The notes: generated by a model not told the origin, from the letters alone. Shown: positions 16,517 through 26,190, numbered from the stretch's first letter. The stretch: DNA of 48,444 nt from an uncultured Lachnospiraceae bacterium (GCA_902768735.1 CACXMK010000010.1:1-48444); one strand, 5' to 3'. Numbers and translations are program-made.

Positions 16517-18853
16517 ATGGGCTATAAGAATATGATCTTTGATGTAATGGTCCTGAATATGGAGCGGCAGCTCGTTGAGCTCGCGCATGAGCGCTTTGGT
16601 AAATCGCCGGATAAGTGCGGCGACGAGGAGATGTACCTCGTCCTCATGCTCCTTATTAAGAGGATCCTTGAGGTGGGAGAGAAGAACAGCGGCGAGAAGA
16701 AACTCTATTATATCTCCGCCGAGTTTCTGACAGGCAGGTTTCTTAAGAACACGCTGATCAACCTCGGGATCTTGAAGAAGACCGAGGAAATCCTGTCAAA
16801 ATACGGAAAGAAGATCGAGAACGTGATCGAGCAGGAACCGGAGCCTTCGCTCGGAAGCGGCGGCCTCGGTCTTTTGTCAGCTTCCTATATGGATTCGATC
16901 GCAACGCTGGGATATCCGGCCGTGGCGATCGGGCTGAATTACCACTACGGCCTTTTCAGGCAGTCTTTCTCGAACCATTTCCAGAAGATGGAGAAGGACT
17001 GCTGGATGCAGTGGGATGCCTGGGAGACTCCTACAGATGTGACTTTCGACGTCTGGTTCGGAAAGAGGAAAGTTACTGCCAGGATGTACGAGGTCGGCAT
17101 CGCGGGATATAAGAGCGGGATCAACAAACTCCGCCTTTTTGATCTCGAGACCACGGACGGCTCGATCGTCCATGACGGGATCGAGTTTGATAAAGAGGCT
17201 ATCAACAAGAATCTCACTCTCTTTGCCTATCCGGACGATTCCGACGCCAAGGGGAAGATCCTTCGTCTCTACCAGCAGTACTTCCTTGTGAGCTGCGCGG
17301 CTCAGATGATCCTGAGGGAGATGAAAGCGCGCAAATGCGACCTGCGCAGGATGTACGACTACGCCGTCATCCAGATCAATGAGACGCATCCGAGCCTTCT
17401 CATCCCGGAGCTGATCCGTATCCTGACCGACGAGAAAGCGCTGTCCTTTATGGAAGCGGTAAAAGTTGTGACAGGGACCTGCGCATATACGAACCACACG
17501 ATCCTTGCGGAGGCCCTGGAGACCTGGTCTATGGAGGAACTGTCTGAAGTTGTACCGCAGCTCGTGCCGATCATCCACAGGCTCGATCTGATCGTTAAGA
17601 ACAAATATTCCGATCCTTCCGTTTGGATCATAGACGCGGAGAGAAGGGCCCACATGGCGAATCTGTGCGTCCATTTCGGCTTTTCAGTGAACGGCGTTTC
17701 GAAGAGTCACACCAGTATTTTGGAAAACGCCCAGATGAAGGGCCTCTATGAGGTCTATCCGGAGAAGTTCAGCAATAAGACCAACGGCATCTCCTTCAGG
17801 AGATGGCTCCTTTCCTGCAACCCGAAACTCTCGGAATGGATCTGCGGCAAAATAGGAAATTCCTTTAAACTCGATCCCTCGCAGCTGGAAAGACTTCTTG
17901 AATACGCAAATGAAGAGATCATACCGGACGAACTCGACCGGATCAAACAGGAAGCGAAGAAGAAGCTGGCGGGCTACATCAGAAGAGTTGAGGGCATCTC
18001 TCTTTTGACAGACGGCATCTTTGACGTTCAGGTCAAGCGGATCCACGAATACAAGCGGCAGCAGCTGAACGCGCTCTATGTGATCCGCAAGTATCTTGAG
18101 ATCAAGAGAGGGATCCTGCCTGTACGACCGATCAATTTCATCTTCGGCGGAAAGGCGGCGCCGGGTTATGTCATGGCACAGGATATCCTCCATCTGCTGC
18201 TCGTTTTGCAGGAGATCGTCAACAGCGATCCGGAGGTCAATCCTTACCTTCGGGTAGCCGTCGTCGCAAATTACAACGTGACATACGCCGAGCGCATCAT
18301 CCCCGCAGCGGAGATCTCCGAGCAGATTTCGCTGGCCTCCAGGGAAGCGGCCGGAACAGGAAATATGAAACACATGCTGAACGGCGCCCTGATGCTGGGA
18401 ACACGCGACGGAGCAAGCGTGGAGATCGGTGAACTGGTCGGAGAGGAGAATCTGTATTTCTTCGGGATCCGCCCTGAGGAGGCGATCCGCTTTTACGAGC
18501 AGGGCAACTATGCTCCGAATGTCTGTTACGAGCAGAACGGTGTTGTCCGGGAAACTGTCGATTTCATCGTTGGACCGCAGATGATGTCGGTCGGGCAGAG
18601 GGAGAGCCTCACGCGGCTGTATGAGGAGCTCCGCTATCGCGACAGGTATATGACGCTTCTCGATTTGCCGTCCTACATAGAGACCAAGGACCGAATGATA
18701 CAGGACTACGAGGACCGCGCCGCGTGGAACCGCAAAGTCCTCACAGGCATTGCCAGGGCGGGCTATTTTTCGTCCGACAGGGCGATCGCCGAATACAATA
18801 GGGATATCTGGAAGCTGAAATCGTTCCAGACGTATTCAGAGGAAGGAAAATAA
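16517..18853 (+). CDS. glgP: Glycogen/alpha-glucan phosphorylase
   Basis: Releases glucose 1-phosphate from the non-reducing ends of glycogen or maltodextrin, using PLP. The protein has 778 residues from ATG 16517, which follows GGGGAGA by six bases; an in-frame ATG at 16442 lies right behind the preceding hairpin without a ribosome binding site, so I prefer the later start. Family features: YYISAEFLTGR near the N-terminus, EPEPSLGSGGLGLLSASYMDS, NYHYGLFRQ, and the PLP site GTGNMKHMLNGALMLGT with Lys618. The usual phosphorylase context VKRIHEYKRQQLNALY is intact. Together with malQ 2.3 kb downstream it gives the cell a route from glycogen to glycolysis. Confidence 0.97.
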   Translation: MGYKNMIFDVMVLNMERQLVELAHERFGKSPDKCGDEEMYLVLMLLIKRILEVGEKNSGEKKLYYISAEFLTGRFLKNTLINLGILKKTEEILSKYGKKIENVIEQEPEPSLGSGGLGLLSASYMDSIATLGYPAVAIGLNYHYGLFRQSFSNHFQKMEKDCWMQWDAWETPTDVTFDVWFGKRKVTARMYEVGIAGYKSGINKLRLFDLETTDGSIVHDGIEFDKEAINKNLTLFAYPDDSDAKGKILRLYQQYFLVSCAAQMILREMKARKCDLRRMYDYAVIQINETHPSLLIPELIRILTDEKALSFMEAVKVVTGTCAYTNHTILAEALETWSMEELSEVVPQLVPIIHRLDLIVKNKYSDPSVWIIDAERRAHMANLCVHFGFSVNGVSKSHTSILENAQMKGLYEVYPEKFSNKTNGISFRRWLLSCNPKLSEWICGKIGNSFKLDPSQLERLLEYANEEIIPDELDRIKQEAKKKLAGYIRRVEGISLLTDGIFDVQVKRIHEYKRQQLNALYVIRKYLEIKRGILPVRPINFIFGGKAAPGYVMAQDILHLLLVLQEIVNSDPEVNPYLRVAVVANYNVTYAERIIPAAEISEQISLASREAAGTGNMKHMLNGALMLGTRDGASVEIGELVGEENLYFFGIRPEEAIRFYEQGNYAPNVCYEQNGVVRETVDFIVGPQMMSVGQRESLTRLYEELRYRDRYMTLLDLPSYIETKDRMIQDYEDRAAWNRKVLTGIARAGYFSSDRAIAEYNRDIWKLKSFQTYSEEGK

Positions 18854-18897
18854 TATACCGGGATCACATCAAAGCGATCCCTGAAAGGCAGATCATT

Positions 18898-19410
18898 ATG
18901 TCATCACCGCTTGCTGTCTACAAACTGATCATTCTCTATCTCCTCGACCGGATGGGCGGGGAGATCGCCATGGACAGGCTCTCTTCATTTCTTCTGGAGA
19001 AGGGCTATGTCAATTTTGTTTCCCTGCTTCAGACGTATGCGCAGATCGAGGAGAGCGGCCTTGTAAGATCGCGCGTTTCCGGGGACAGATGCTTTTACTG
19101 CATTACGTCTGAGGGACGGCAGACGCTGGAAATGTTCCGCACGGATCTCAGTGCGGAAATCAGGAAGCAGGCAGACGGCTTTCTTAAGCAGGAAGGCGCT
19201 GCCCTTCGCGGCGATCAGTCTGTGCGCGCCGACATCATTCCTGCGGAAGGCGGAATGTACAATACCGTATTAAAAGTGCTGGAAAAAGGGTCTCCTGTTA
19301 TGGAGATCCGTTTTCAGGTGCCCGACAAATCTCTCGCGGAGGAGATCTGCCGGAACTGGCAGGCCAAAAACGAGAAGATTTATAACTCCCTCATTGAAAA
19401 TTTATTCTGA
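18898..19410 (+). CDS. DUF4364 family protein
   Basis: A 170-residue protein matching DUF4364, a family largely confined to Clostridia and of unknown function. The N-terminal part (about residues 1-80) looks like a winged helix: YKLIILYLLDRMGGEIAMDRL, then the helix pair around LLQTYAQIEESGLV and the wing with RCFYCITSEGRQTL. The C-terminal half contains the sheet-forming segment NTVLKVLEKGSPVMEIRFQV. The layout suggests a DNA-binding regulator but this is not proven. ATG 18898 is preceded by GAAAGG. It follows glgP by 44 bp and is followed by a 277-bp gap with repeats. Confidence 0.85.
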   Translation: MSSPLAVYKLIILYLLDRMGGEIAMDRLSSFLLEKGYVNFVSLLQTYAQIEESGLVRSRVSGDRCFYCITSEGRQTLEMFRTDLSAEIRKQADGFLKQEGAALRGDQSVRADIIPAEGGMYNTVLKVLEKGSPVMEIRFQVPDKSLAEEICRNWQAKNEKIYNSLIENLF

Positions 19411-19438
19411 TAGGTTTAGAATAATCGTGATAATTCTC

Positions 19439-19456
19439 ACAGATGCGAGCATCTGT
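19439..19456 (+). other. Perfect 8-bp inverted repeat after the DUF4364 gene
   Basis: ACAGATGC and GCATCTGT are separated by only GA. No U-tract follows (CCATATC), so it may be a protein-binding site or processing hairpin rather than a terminator. Confidence 0.45.
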
Positions 19457-19497
19457 CCATATCAAGCGAAAGTCTTCAGAGTTATTCCCATTATCGA

Positions 19498-19580
19498 AAT
19501 TCCCAATAAAGAGAATTCCCAATAAAGAGAATTCCCAATAAAAAGAATTCCCTATCAAGAATTCCCCATAAAGAATTCTG
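19498..19580 (+). repeat. Tandem array of a 14-16-bp AATTCCC unit upstream of rho
   Basis: Units: AATTCCCAATAAAGAG at 19498-19513 and 19514-19529, AATTCCCAATAAAAAG at 19530-19545, then shorter AATTCCCTATCAAG (19546-19559) and AATTCCCCATAAAG (19560-19573) and a partial AATTCTG. The array occupies the middle of the 277-bp gap between DUF4364 and rho. Unit length is not a multiple of three and no gene overlaps. A TATACT at 19606-19611 downstream could be the rho -10 element. Confidence 0.95.
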
Positions 19581-19687
19581 TTAGGATAATCCATTAGGGT
19601 AAAACTATACTGTGCAGGAAGACTGCGGCTCTAAGAGGGCCGGCTTCTGTGCTTTGCCAAAACAGTATCAGGAATCAAAGGAGGAGC

Positions 19688-21067
19688 ATGACAAAAGAAA
19701 GATATGAATCTCTGGCACTCCAGAATTTGAAGGAGATTGCCAAGAAAAGAGGAATGAAAGGGATCTCCACCCTTAAAAAGGCGGACCTGATCGAAGCACT
19801 TCTCAAAAAGGATGAGGAGGACGCTGCCCAGATCGCCGCTCAGAATGCCGCCCAGAACACCGGAAAAGTGGTAAGACCCGAACCGAAAAAGCCTGACACA
19901 CCGATCGTCCATAAGAATGAATTTGCAAGTGAGCTTGACAGCGGGCAGATCGCGAACGGGATCCTGGAAGTCATGCCTGACGGCTATGGCTTTATCAGGA
20001 GCGCCAATTACCTGCCCGGTGAAAATGATATTTACGTAGCTCCCAGCCAGATCCGGAGATTTAATCTCAAGACGGGCGATATCGTCAAGGGAAATATCCG
20101 CATCAAGACGCAGGGTGAGAAATTCGGAGCGCTTTTGTTTGTGAAATCTGTCAACGACCTCAGGCCGGACGAGATCACGAAGCGCTTCAATTTCGAGGAT
20201 ATGACGCCGATCTTCCCCAATGACAGGATCCGCCTCGAAAAACCCGGTGCGGGCATCTCCATGAGAGTCATGGACCTGATGTGCCCTGTGGGAAAGGGAC
20301 AGAGAGGAATGATCGTCTCTCCTCCCAAAGCGGGAAAGACGACACTCATGAAGGAAGTCGCAAAATCCGTAAAAGCCAATAATCCGGAGATCCATCTGAT
20401 CATCCTGCTCATCGACGAGCGCCCGGAGGAAGTGACAGATATCAAAGAAGCGATCGAAGGCCCCAACGTCGAAGTGATCTATTCGACGTTCGACGAGCTT
20501 CCGGAACACCACAAGAGGGTGTCCGAGATGGTCATCGAGAGAGCCAAGCGCCTTGTAGAACACAAGAAAGACGTCATGATCCTTCTCGACAGCATTACCC
20601 GCCTTACAAGGGCGTACAACCTTACAGAGCCCTCCAGCGGAAGGACGCTTTCCGGCGGTCTTGATCCCGCCGCGCTCCACATGCCCAAGAGGTTTTTCGG
20701 CGCCGCGAGAAACATGAGAGAGGGCGGAAGCCTTACGATCCTCGCGACGGCGCTCATTGAGACTGGAAGCAAGATGGATGAGGTTGTCTACGAGGAATTC
20801 AAGGGAACCGGCAATATGGAGATGGTCCTCGACCGCAAGCTCTCCGAGCGCAGGATCTTCCCCGCGATCGATATGCAGCGTTCCAGCACCAGAAGGGACG
20901 ATCTGCTTCTGACACCGGACGAACTTGAATCCATCAATATCATCCGGCGCGCCTTCAACGGAGGAAAATCCGAGGAATCTGTCAATCAGGTCCTCGATAT
21001 CTTCTCCAAGACGAGAAACAACGGGGAATTCGTGAGCATTGTCAAAAAACAGAAGTGGTTCTATTAA
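19688..21067 (+). CDS. rho: Transcription termination factor Rho
   Basis: Hexameric RNA helicase that ends transcription of untranslated RNA. From ATG 19688, placed directly after AAAGGAGGAG, the protein has 459 residues. The N-terminal Rho-N helical domain (YESLALQNLKEIAKKRGMKG) is followed by a short Asp/Ala/Gln-rich linker (residues 40-75), the RNA-binding cold-shock-like domain (GILEVMPDGYGFIRS, ENDIYVAPSQIRRF) and the ATPase with Walker A PPKAGKTTLMKEV and the Q-loop/R-loop region. The C-terminal end is QKWFY, whose coding sequence is duplicated just past the stop codon. The frame is open upstream to 19649, but that start has no ribosome binding site. Confidence 0.97.
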   Translation: MTKERYESLALQNLKEIAKKRGMKGISTLKKADLIEALLKKDEEDAAQIAAQNAAQNTGKVVRPEPKKPDTPIVHKNEFASELDSGQIANGILEVMPDGYGFIRSANYLPGENDIYVAPSQIRRFNLKTGDIVKGNIRIKTQGEKFGALLFVKSVNDLRPDEITKRFNFEDMTPIFPNDRIRLEKPGAGISMRVMDLMCPVGKGQRGMIVSPPKAGKTTLMKEVAKSVKANNPEIHLIILLIDERPEEVTDIKEAIEGPNVEVIYSTFDELPEHHKRVSEMVIERAKRLVEHKKDVMILLDSITRLTRAYNLTEPSSGRTLSGGLDPAALHMPKRFFGAARNMREGGSLTILATALIETGSKMDEVVYEEFKGTGNMEMVLDRKLSERRIFPAIDMQRSSTRRDDLLLTPDELESINIIRRAFNGGKSEESVNQVLDIFSKTRNNGEFVSIVKKQKWFY

Positions 21068-21106
21068 ACAGGGTTCTATAAAACACAGAAGCGGTTCTAT
21101 GGAACA
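21050..21106 (+). repeat. Tandem duplication of the rho 3' end
   Basis: The last 15 coding bases and stop of rho (21050-21070, CAGAAGTGGTTCTATTAAACA) recur at 21086-21106 with three changes (CAGAAGCGGTTCTATGGAACA); a shorter copy, GGGTTCTATAAAACA, lies between them. Confidence 0.85.
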
Positions 21107-21161
21107 TGACTGAACTGCTCCTTTTCAGGTGACCGAAAAAACTGCAAGAGAGGGTACAAAC

Positions 21162-22682
21162 ATGGACAGAAGATGCGGGGTGCTTCTCCCGGTCGCAAGC
21201 CTTCCCTCCCGCTACGGGATCGGATGCTTTTCACGGGAAGCGTATGAATTCGTGGATTTCCTTTCTGAGGCAGGACAGAGCTACTGGCAGATCCTGCCCC
21301 TTGGCCAGACCGGATACGGGGACTCTCCGTACCAGTCTTTCTCTACTTTCGCGGGGAACCCGTATTTTGTCGATCCGCAGATGCTGATCGACGAGGGATA
21401 TATCGGAAAGGAAGAGGCGGAAGCGTACGACTTCGGCAGCGATCCGCGCAACGTGGACTATGAGAAGATCTATAGAGGGCGGTATACGTTTTTAAGGAAC
21501 GCCTTTCATAACAGCCCCTACAGCCTTCATCCCGAAGGGGTATGGGCAGATGAAGCCTATGACGGGAAGCGGGCAGCCTTCGCGGCATTCCTTGCGGAAA
21601 ACAGATTCTGGCTTGCCGATTACGCGCTGTTCACGGCGATCAAAGAACGCTATAACGGAAAGATGTTCATCTACTGGCCCAAGGAGATCAGGCTCCGCGA
21701 CCCGGAAGAGATGGAAAAGCTGCGTATGGAACTGGCTGACGAGATCCGGTTCATTGGGTTTGTACAGTATCTCTTTGCTGTTCAGTGGGAGAACCTGAAG
21801 AACTACGCAGCTGAAAAGGGCATCCGCATAATCGGCGATATCCCGATCTATGTGGCTTTTGACAGCGCGGACACCTGGAGCCATCCTGAACTGTTCGAAC
21901 TTGATGAAAACGGTTATCCGACTGTCGTCGCCGGCGTCCCGCCGGATGCTTTTTCGGCGACAGGCCAGCTGTGGGGAAATCCTATCTACCGCTGGAGTTA
22001 CCACAAAGAGACGGGCTACGAGTGGTGGATCCAGAGGATGGAGCATATGTTCCGCCTCTATGACGTGGTCAGGATCGATCACTTCAGGGGATTCGACGAG
22101 TTCTGGGCCATTCCGTTCGGAAGCGGGACTGCTATGAACGGAAAATGGTGCAAGGGCCCGGGATATGATCTGTTCCAGGTCATGAAGTCGAGGCTCGGGA
22201 AGAGAGAGATCATCGCGGAAGATCTCGGGTATCTGACCAGCTCGGTGCTTAAGCTCGTAAAACGAACGGGCTTTCCCGGTATGAAGGTGCTGCAGTTCGC
22301 CTTCGAGGGGGATGCACAGAATGCGTATCTGCCTCATAATTATCCTACAAACGCCGTTGTCTATACCGGAACGCATGACAATGACACGACGCGCGGCTGG
22401 TTTACTTCCGAGAGCAAACAGCTGCAGCAGTACGTCAGAAAATATGCTGACATCCACAGTACCCGAACGGTCACGCGCGACCTGATCCGCCTTGCTTTTC
22501 GCAGCGTCGCGAACACAGCGATCATCCCTATCCAGGATTACCTGGACATCGGTTCGGAGGGAAGGATCAACACGCCCTCCACGCTGGGCGGGAACTGGTC
22601 GTGGCGGCTTTTACCGGGAGAGCTCACACAGAGCCTTGCGGGAGAGATGCGGGAGATCGCGCTGCTTTACGGCAGGAAGTAG
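21162..22682 (+). CDS. malQ: 4-alpha-glucanotransferase (amylomaltase)
   Basis: Transfers glucan segments between maltodextrins, feeding chains to glycogen phosphorylase. The 506-residue length is typical of GH77. Motifs: RRCGVLLPVASLPSRYGIG at the N-terminus, SYWQILPLGQTGYGDSPYQS, GDIPIYVAFDSADTW, the catalytic-nucleophile region VRIDHFRGFDEFWAIP (Asp in RIDHFRG), and the acid/base region IIAEDLG. The strand GTHDNDTTRGWF follows. The start ATG 21162 follows AGAGAGGG; an in-frame GTG at 21129 lacks such a site. With glgP it forms a glycogen-breakdown pair, separated by rho and DUF4364. Confidence 0.96.
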   Translation: MDRRCGVLLPVASLPSRYGIGCFSREAYEFVDFLSEAGQSYWQILPLGQTGYGDSPYQSFSTFAGNPYFVDPQMLIDEGYIGKEEAEAYDFGSDPRNVDYEKIYRGRYTFLRNAFHNSPYSLHPEGVWADEAYDGKRAAFAAFLAENRFWLADYALFTAIKERYNGKMFIYWPKEIRLRDPEEMEKLRMELADEIRFIGFVQYLFAVQWENLKNYAAEKGIRIIGDIPIYVAFDSADTWSHPELFELDENGYPTVVAGVPPDAFSATGQLWGNPIYRWSYHKETGYEWWIQRMEHMFRLYDVVRIDHFRGFDEFWAIPFGSGTAMNGKWCKGPGYDLFQVMKSRLGKREIIAEDLGYLTSSVLKLVKRTGFPGMKVLQFAFEGDAQNAYLPHNYPTNAVVYTGTHDNDTTRGWFTSESKQLQQYVRKYADIHSTRTVTRDLIRLAFRSVANTAIIPIQDYLDIGSEGRINTPSTLGGNWSWRLLPGELTQSLAGEMREIALLYGRK

Positions 22683-22749
22683 AAAAGACCGGCTCAAAAG
22701 AGAAATTCTAAAAGTTCCGTGAATTCACGAAAAGAAACAGCTTTCGGTG

Positions 22750-22779
22750 TTGGAAATCTCAGAGCTGTTGTGATATAAT
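22750..22779 (+). promoter_or_regulatory. Extended -10 promoter of the tig-clpP-clpX cluster
   Basis: TTGGAA (22750-22755), 18 bp, TATAAT (22774-22779), with TGA directly before the -10 (TGn extension). It lies 40 bp before the trigger factor start. Confidence 0.8.
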
Positions 22780-22819
22780 GCACAGTAATTGTGTAAAACA
22801 GACAGGAGGACTTGATTTC

Positions 22820-24112
22820 ATGAATGTTACAGTTGACAAACTTGAAAAGAGCATGGCGAAACTCACGATCGAAGTGAGCGCTGAGGATTTTGATAAAGCG
22901 ATCGACGCGGTTTACCGCAAACAGAGAAATAAAGTGAACATCCCCGGTTTCCGCAGGGGCAAGGCTCCCAGAAAGCTGATCGAGAAGATCTACGGCGAGG
23001 GAATCTTCCTTGAGGAAGCAGTGAATGATACGATCAACAGCACCTATCCCAAGGCCGCTCAGGAAAGCGAGATCGCAAATGAGATCTCCTCGAATCCCGA
23101 GATCGCGGTGGAGCAGGTGGAAGCCGGAAAGCCCCTCATCTATACAGCTACCGTCGCTGTCAAGCCTCCGGTAGGCCTTGGCAAGTACAAGGGCGTCGTC
23201 GTCGAGAAGACAGACATAACCGTCACTGACGAGGATGTCGAAGCGGAGCTGAAGAAAGAGCAGGAGAAGAACGCCACATATAAAGAAGTGACAGACAGAC
23301 CGGTCGCGGACGGCGACAGGATCAGCCTCAACTTCGAGGGATTTGTTGACGGCGTCGCGTTTGAAGGCGGAAAGGGAGAAGATTATTTCCTGAACATCGG
23401 ATCCCACACATTTATCCCCGGCTTTGAAGAGCAGCTGATCGGCGTGGAGCCCGGCAAAGAGACAGAAATCAATGTGACTTTCCCTGAGAACTATCAGTCC
23501 AAGGATCTCGCCGGCAAGTCTGCTGTCTTTAAGTGCACTGTCAATAAGATCAACGAGAAGGAACTTCCCGAGCTGAACGATGAGTTCGCGGACGACGTCT
23601 CCGAGTTCGACACGCTCGAAGAATACAAGGCTGACATCCGCAACACGCTTGCCGCGCGCAAGGAAGAGCAGGCGAAGGTCGAGAAAGAGAACAAGGTCGT
23701 CGACGCGATCATCGCTGACAGCGAGATCGAGATTCCTGAGCCCATGCTGAAGGCACAGCAGGAGCAGATGGTCGACGAATTCGCGCAGAGACTGCAGTCC
23801 CAGGGCCTTAGCATCGACCAGTACTTCTCTTACATCGGCGGAAGCAGAGAGAAGATGATGGAAGAAGTAAAGGACCAGGCTGACAAGCGGATCCGTTCAA
23901 GACTCGTCATGGAAGAAATCGTCAAGGCGGAGAACATTGTCGCAACGGAAGAGGACTTTGAAGTCGAACTCGGAAAGCTCGCGGAAGCGTACGGGACGAA
24001 TGTCGACAACATCAGGGGAATCTTCGAAGGCAGAGAGAAAGACAGAATGATGGAAGACATCGCAGTGCAGAAGGCAATTTCCTTCGTCACTAACAACGCA
24101 GTAGAGAAGTAA
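22820..24112 (+). CDS. tig: Trigger factor
   Basis: Ribosome-bound chaperone and peptidyl-prolyl isomerase that meets nascent chains. 430 residues from ATG 22820, nine bases after AGGAGG; the open frame upstream to 22778 covers the promoter and is not coding. The ribosome-docking signature NIPGFRRGKAPRKLIEKIYG is present near residues 39-58, followed by the FKBP-type isomerase domain (about 160-245, VADGDRISLNFEGFVDG and FIPGFEEQLIG), and the C-terminal helical chaperone arms. It heads the classical tig-clpP-clpX arrangement. Confidence 0.97.
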   Translation: MNVTVDKLEKSMAKLTIEVSAEDFDKAIDAVYRKQRNKVNIPGFRRGKAPRKLIEKIYGEGIFLEEAVNDTINSTYPKAAQESEIANEISSNPEIAVEQVEAGKPLIYTATVAVKPPVGLGKYKGVVVEKTDITVTDEDVEAELKKEQEKNATYKEVTDRPVADGDRISLNFEGFVDGVAFEGGKGEDYFLNIGSHTFIPGFEEQLIGVEPGKETEINVTFPENYQSKDLAGKSAVFKCTVNKINEKELPELNDEFADDVSEFDTLEEYKADIRNTLAARKEEQAKVEKENKVVDAIIADSEIEIPEPMLKAQQEQMVDEFAQRLQSQGLSIDQYFSYIGGSREKMMEEVKDQADKRIRSRLVMEEIVKAENIVATEEDFEVELGKLAEAYGTNVDNIRGIFEGREKDRMMEDIAVQKAISFVTNNAVEK

Positions 24113-24118
24113 TTGGCA

Positions 24119-24147
24119 GGCGGAGTGCACATCTTATGCGCTCCGCC
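24119..24147 (+). other. 10-bp intercistronic hairpin between tig and clpP
   Basis: GGCGGAGTGC (24119-24128) pairs with GCGCTCCGCC (24138-24147), one G-U pair included. It starts six bases after the tig stop codon. No U-tract follows, so it may stabilise RNA ends or attenuate rather than fully terminate. Confidence 0.6.
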
Positions 24148-24175
24148 GCAATCTGTTTGGAATGGGAGAAAAAGC

Positions 24176-24781
24176 ATGGCTAATTTTATTCCTTACGTAA
24201 TCGAGCAGACAGGGAACGGGGAGCGCTCCTACGATATTTTCTCCCGCCTGCTCAAAGAGAGGATCATTTTCCTGGGAGACCAGGTGACAGACACCACTGC
24301 GGAACTGATCGTCGCGCAGATGCTGTTCCTCGAGAGCGAGGATCCGGATAAGGACATCCAGTTTTATATCAACAGCCCCGGAGGCTCCATCTCCGCAGGT
24401 ATGGCGATCTATGATACGATGCAGTTCGTGCAGTGCGACGTATCGACGATCTGCGTCGGGATGGCTGCCAGCATGGGAGCATTCCTTCTGGCAGGCGGCA
24501 CCAAAGGCAAGAGATATTCCCTGCCGCACTCCGAGATCCTGATCCACCAGCCTCTTGGCGGCACGGAGGGACAGGCTTCCGACATCGCGATCCAGGCGGC
24601 GCATATGGCAGCGATCAAGGAGAGGATGAACAGGATCCTCGCGGAGAACACAGGACAGCCGATCGAGAAGATCGAAAGGGATACGGACCGCGACAACTGG
24701 ATGACTCCCGAACAGGCCCGCGAGTACGGACTGATCGACAGGATCTATACGACACGCAAGGAGATCACACAGGGAGAGTGA
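24176..24781 (+). CDS. clpP: ATP-dependent Clp protease proteolytic subunit
   Basis: Barrel-shaped serine protease that degrades proteins fed by ClpX or ClpC. 201 residues from ATG 24176 (GGGAGA upstream), a normal length with a short N-terminal region ([20 protein letters not shown]). The catalytic Ser99 lies in [11 protein letters not shown], His124 in [11 protein letters not shown] and the Asp in the [14 protein letters not shown] segment. An in-frame extension upstream to 24113 crosses the hairpin and has no ribosome binding site. clpX follows 34 bp later. Confidence 0.98.
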   Translation: MANFIPYVIEQTGNGERSYDIFSRLLKERIIFLGDQVTDTTAELIVAQMLFLESEDPDKDIQFYINSPGGSISAGMAIYDTMQFVQCDVSTICVGMAASMGAFLLAGGTKGKRYSLPHSEILIHQPLGGTEGQASDIAIQAAHMAAIKERMNRILAENTGQPIEKIERDTDRDNWMTPEQAREYGLIDRIYTTRKEITQGE

Positions 24782-24815
24782 TCGCCTTAATACAGAGAAA
24801 AACAGGAGATAACTG

Positions 24816-26111
24816 ATGGCAGATAAGACAAGAATGCAGCCGCCCCGCAGGTGCTCATTCTGCAACAGGACGGAGAACCAGGTCTCGAAGCTGATCGCCG
24901 GCCCCGAAGGGGTCTACATCTGCGACGAGTGCGTCGCGATCTGCGCCGATATCATCGACGAATCCATTCAGGAAGATGATTATCCGGACAGCGCCGGTTC
25001 CGCTGACGGGATCAATCTGCTCAAACCGGCAGAGATCAAGGCTTTCCTCGACGAATATGTGATCGGGCAGGAAGAAGCCAAGAAAACACTGTCCGTCGCT
25101 GTCTACAATCATTACAAGCGCATTAAATCTAAGCCCTCGGGTGCCGAGGACGACGGCGTGGAACTTCAGAAGAGCAACATCCTGATGCTGGGACCCACCG
25201 GTTCGGGAAAGACCTACCTGGCGCAGACCCTGGCCAAGATCATCAACGTTCCCTTTGCGATCGCCGACGCGACGACGCTCACGGAAGCCGGTTATGTCGG
25301 GGAGGACGTGGAGAACATCCTTCTGAAGCTGATCCAGGCTGCGGATTATAACATCGAGCGCGCCGAACTCGGCATCATCTACATCGATGAGATCGATAAG
25401 ATATCGAAAAAGGGCGAGAACGTCTCCATAACCAGAGATGTTTCCGGCGAAGGCGTACAGCAGGCGCTCCTTAAGATCGTTGAAGGCACTGTCGCCTCCG
25501 TACCGCCGCAGGGCGGCCGCAAGCACCCGCAGCAGGAGCTCATCCAGATCAACACGACGAACATCCTGTTCATGGTGGGCGGCGCTTTTGACGGTCTGGA
25601 GAAGATCATCGGCGCACGCACCGGAAAAAGGTCCATGGGATTTAACGCGGCTGTCGAGTCGCGCGAGACGAAAAAACTGGATGAGACGCTTCAGCAGGTG
25701 CTTCCCCAGGATCTGGTCAAATTCGGGCTGATCCCCGAGTTTATCGGACGCGTTCCGGTCGTCACGACCTTGAACGAACTGGACAAAGAGGCGCTGGTCC
25801 GTATTCTGAAAGAACCCAAGAATGCGCTTGTCAAGCAGTACAAGAAGCTGTTCGCGTATGACAACGTCAAGCTATCCTTTGAGGACGATGCGCTGGACGC
25901 GATCGCGGATCTCGCTGTTGCGAGAAAGACCGGCGCGAGAGGCCTCCGCTCCATTATGGAGAAGGTGATGATGGACGTCATGTACACCATCCCCTCCGAT
26001 ACGAGCATCAAGGAGTGCGTGATCACAAAGGCTTCCGTGACGGAAGGCGCTTCGCCCCTCATCATAAGGGAACCCGAGCGAAAGACGATCGAGCTTCTGG
26101 AGGCAAAATAA
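24816..26111 (+). CDS. clpX: ATP-dependent Clp protease ATP-binding subunit ClpX
   Basis: AAA+ unfoldase partner of ClpP. 431 residues. The N-terminal C4 zinc finger is intact (Cys13, Cys16, Cys35, Cys38 within [20 protein letters not shown] and ICDECVAIC). Walker A is [14 protein letters not shown], Walker B is [10 protein letters not shown], and the IGF-type ClpP-binding loop region lies in [16 protein letters not shown]. The ATG at 24816 follows ACAGGAGATAACTG. The gene ends before an intrinsic terminator. Confidence 0.98.
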   Translation: MADKTRMQPPRRCSFCNRTENQVSKLIAGPEGVYICDECVAICADIIDESIQEDDYPDSAGSADGINLLKPAEIKAFLDEYVIGQEEAKKTLSVAVYNHYKRIKSKPSGAEDDGVELQKSNILMLGPTGSGKTYLAQTLAKIINVPFAIADATTLTEAGYVGEDVENILLKLIQAADYNIERAELGIIYIDEIDKISKKGENVSITRDVSGEGVQQALLKIVEGTVASVPPQGGRKHPQQELIQINTTNILFMVGGAFDGLEKIIGARTGKRSMGFNAAVESRETKKLDETLQQVLPQDLVKFGLIPEFIGRVPVVTTLNELDKEALVRILKEPKNALVKQYKKLFAYDNVKLSFEDDALDAIADLAVARKTGARGLRSIMEKVMMDVMYTIPSDTSIKECVITKASVTEGASPLIIREPERKTIELLEAK

Positions 26112-26138
26112 GGGTTACTGAGATTTAGGTTTATTATG

Positions 26139-26175
26139 TTCGCTTCCGCATACATTGCGGGAGCGAATCTTTTAT
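26139..26175 (+). terminator. Intrinsic terminator after clpX
   Basis: TTCGCTTCCGCA (26139-26150) pairs with TGCGGGAGCGAA (26156-26167), one mismatch, and TCTTTTATC follows. Only 15 bp separate it from the start of ysxC, so ysxC may rely on readthrough. Confidence 0.75.
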
Positions 26176-26190
26176 CACCGGGAGGTATGT

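Noticed and set aside
19498-19580. CRISPR-like array
   Set aside because: Units are directly adjacent with no spacers and there are no cas genes; the same applies to the 18-bp and 51-bp arrays.
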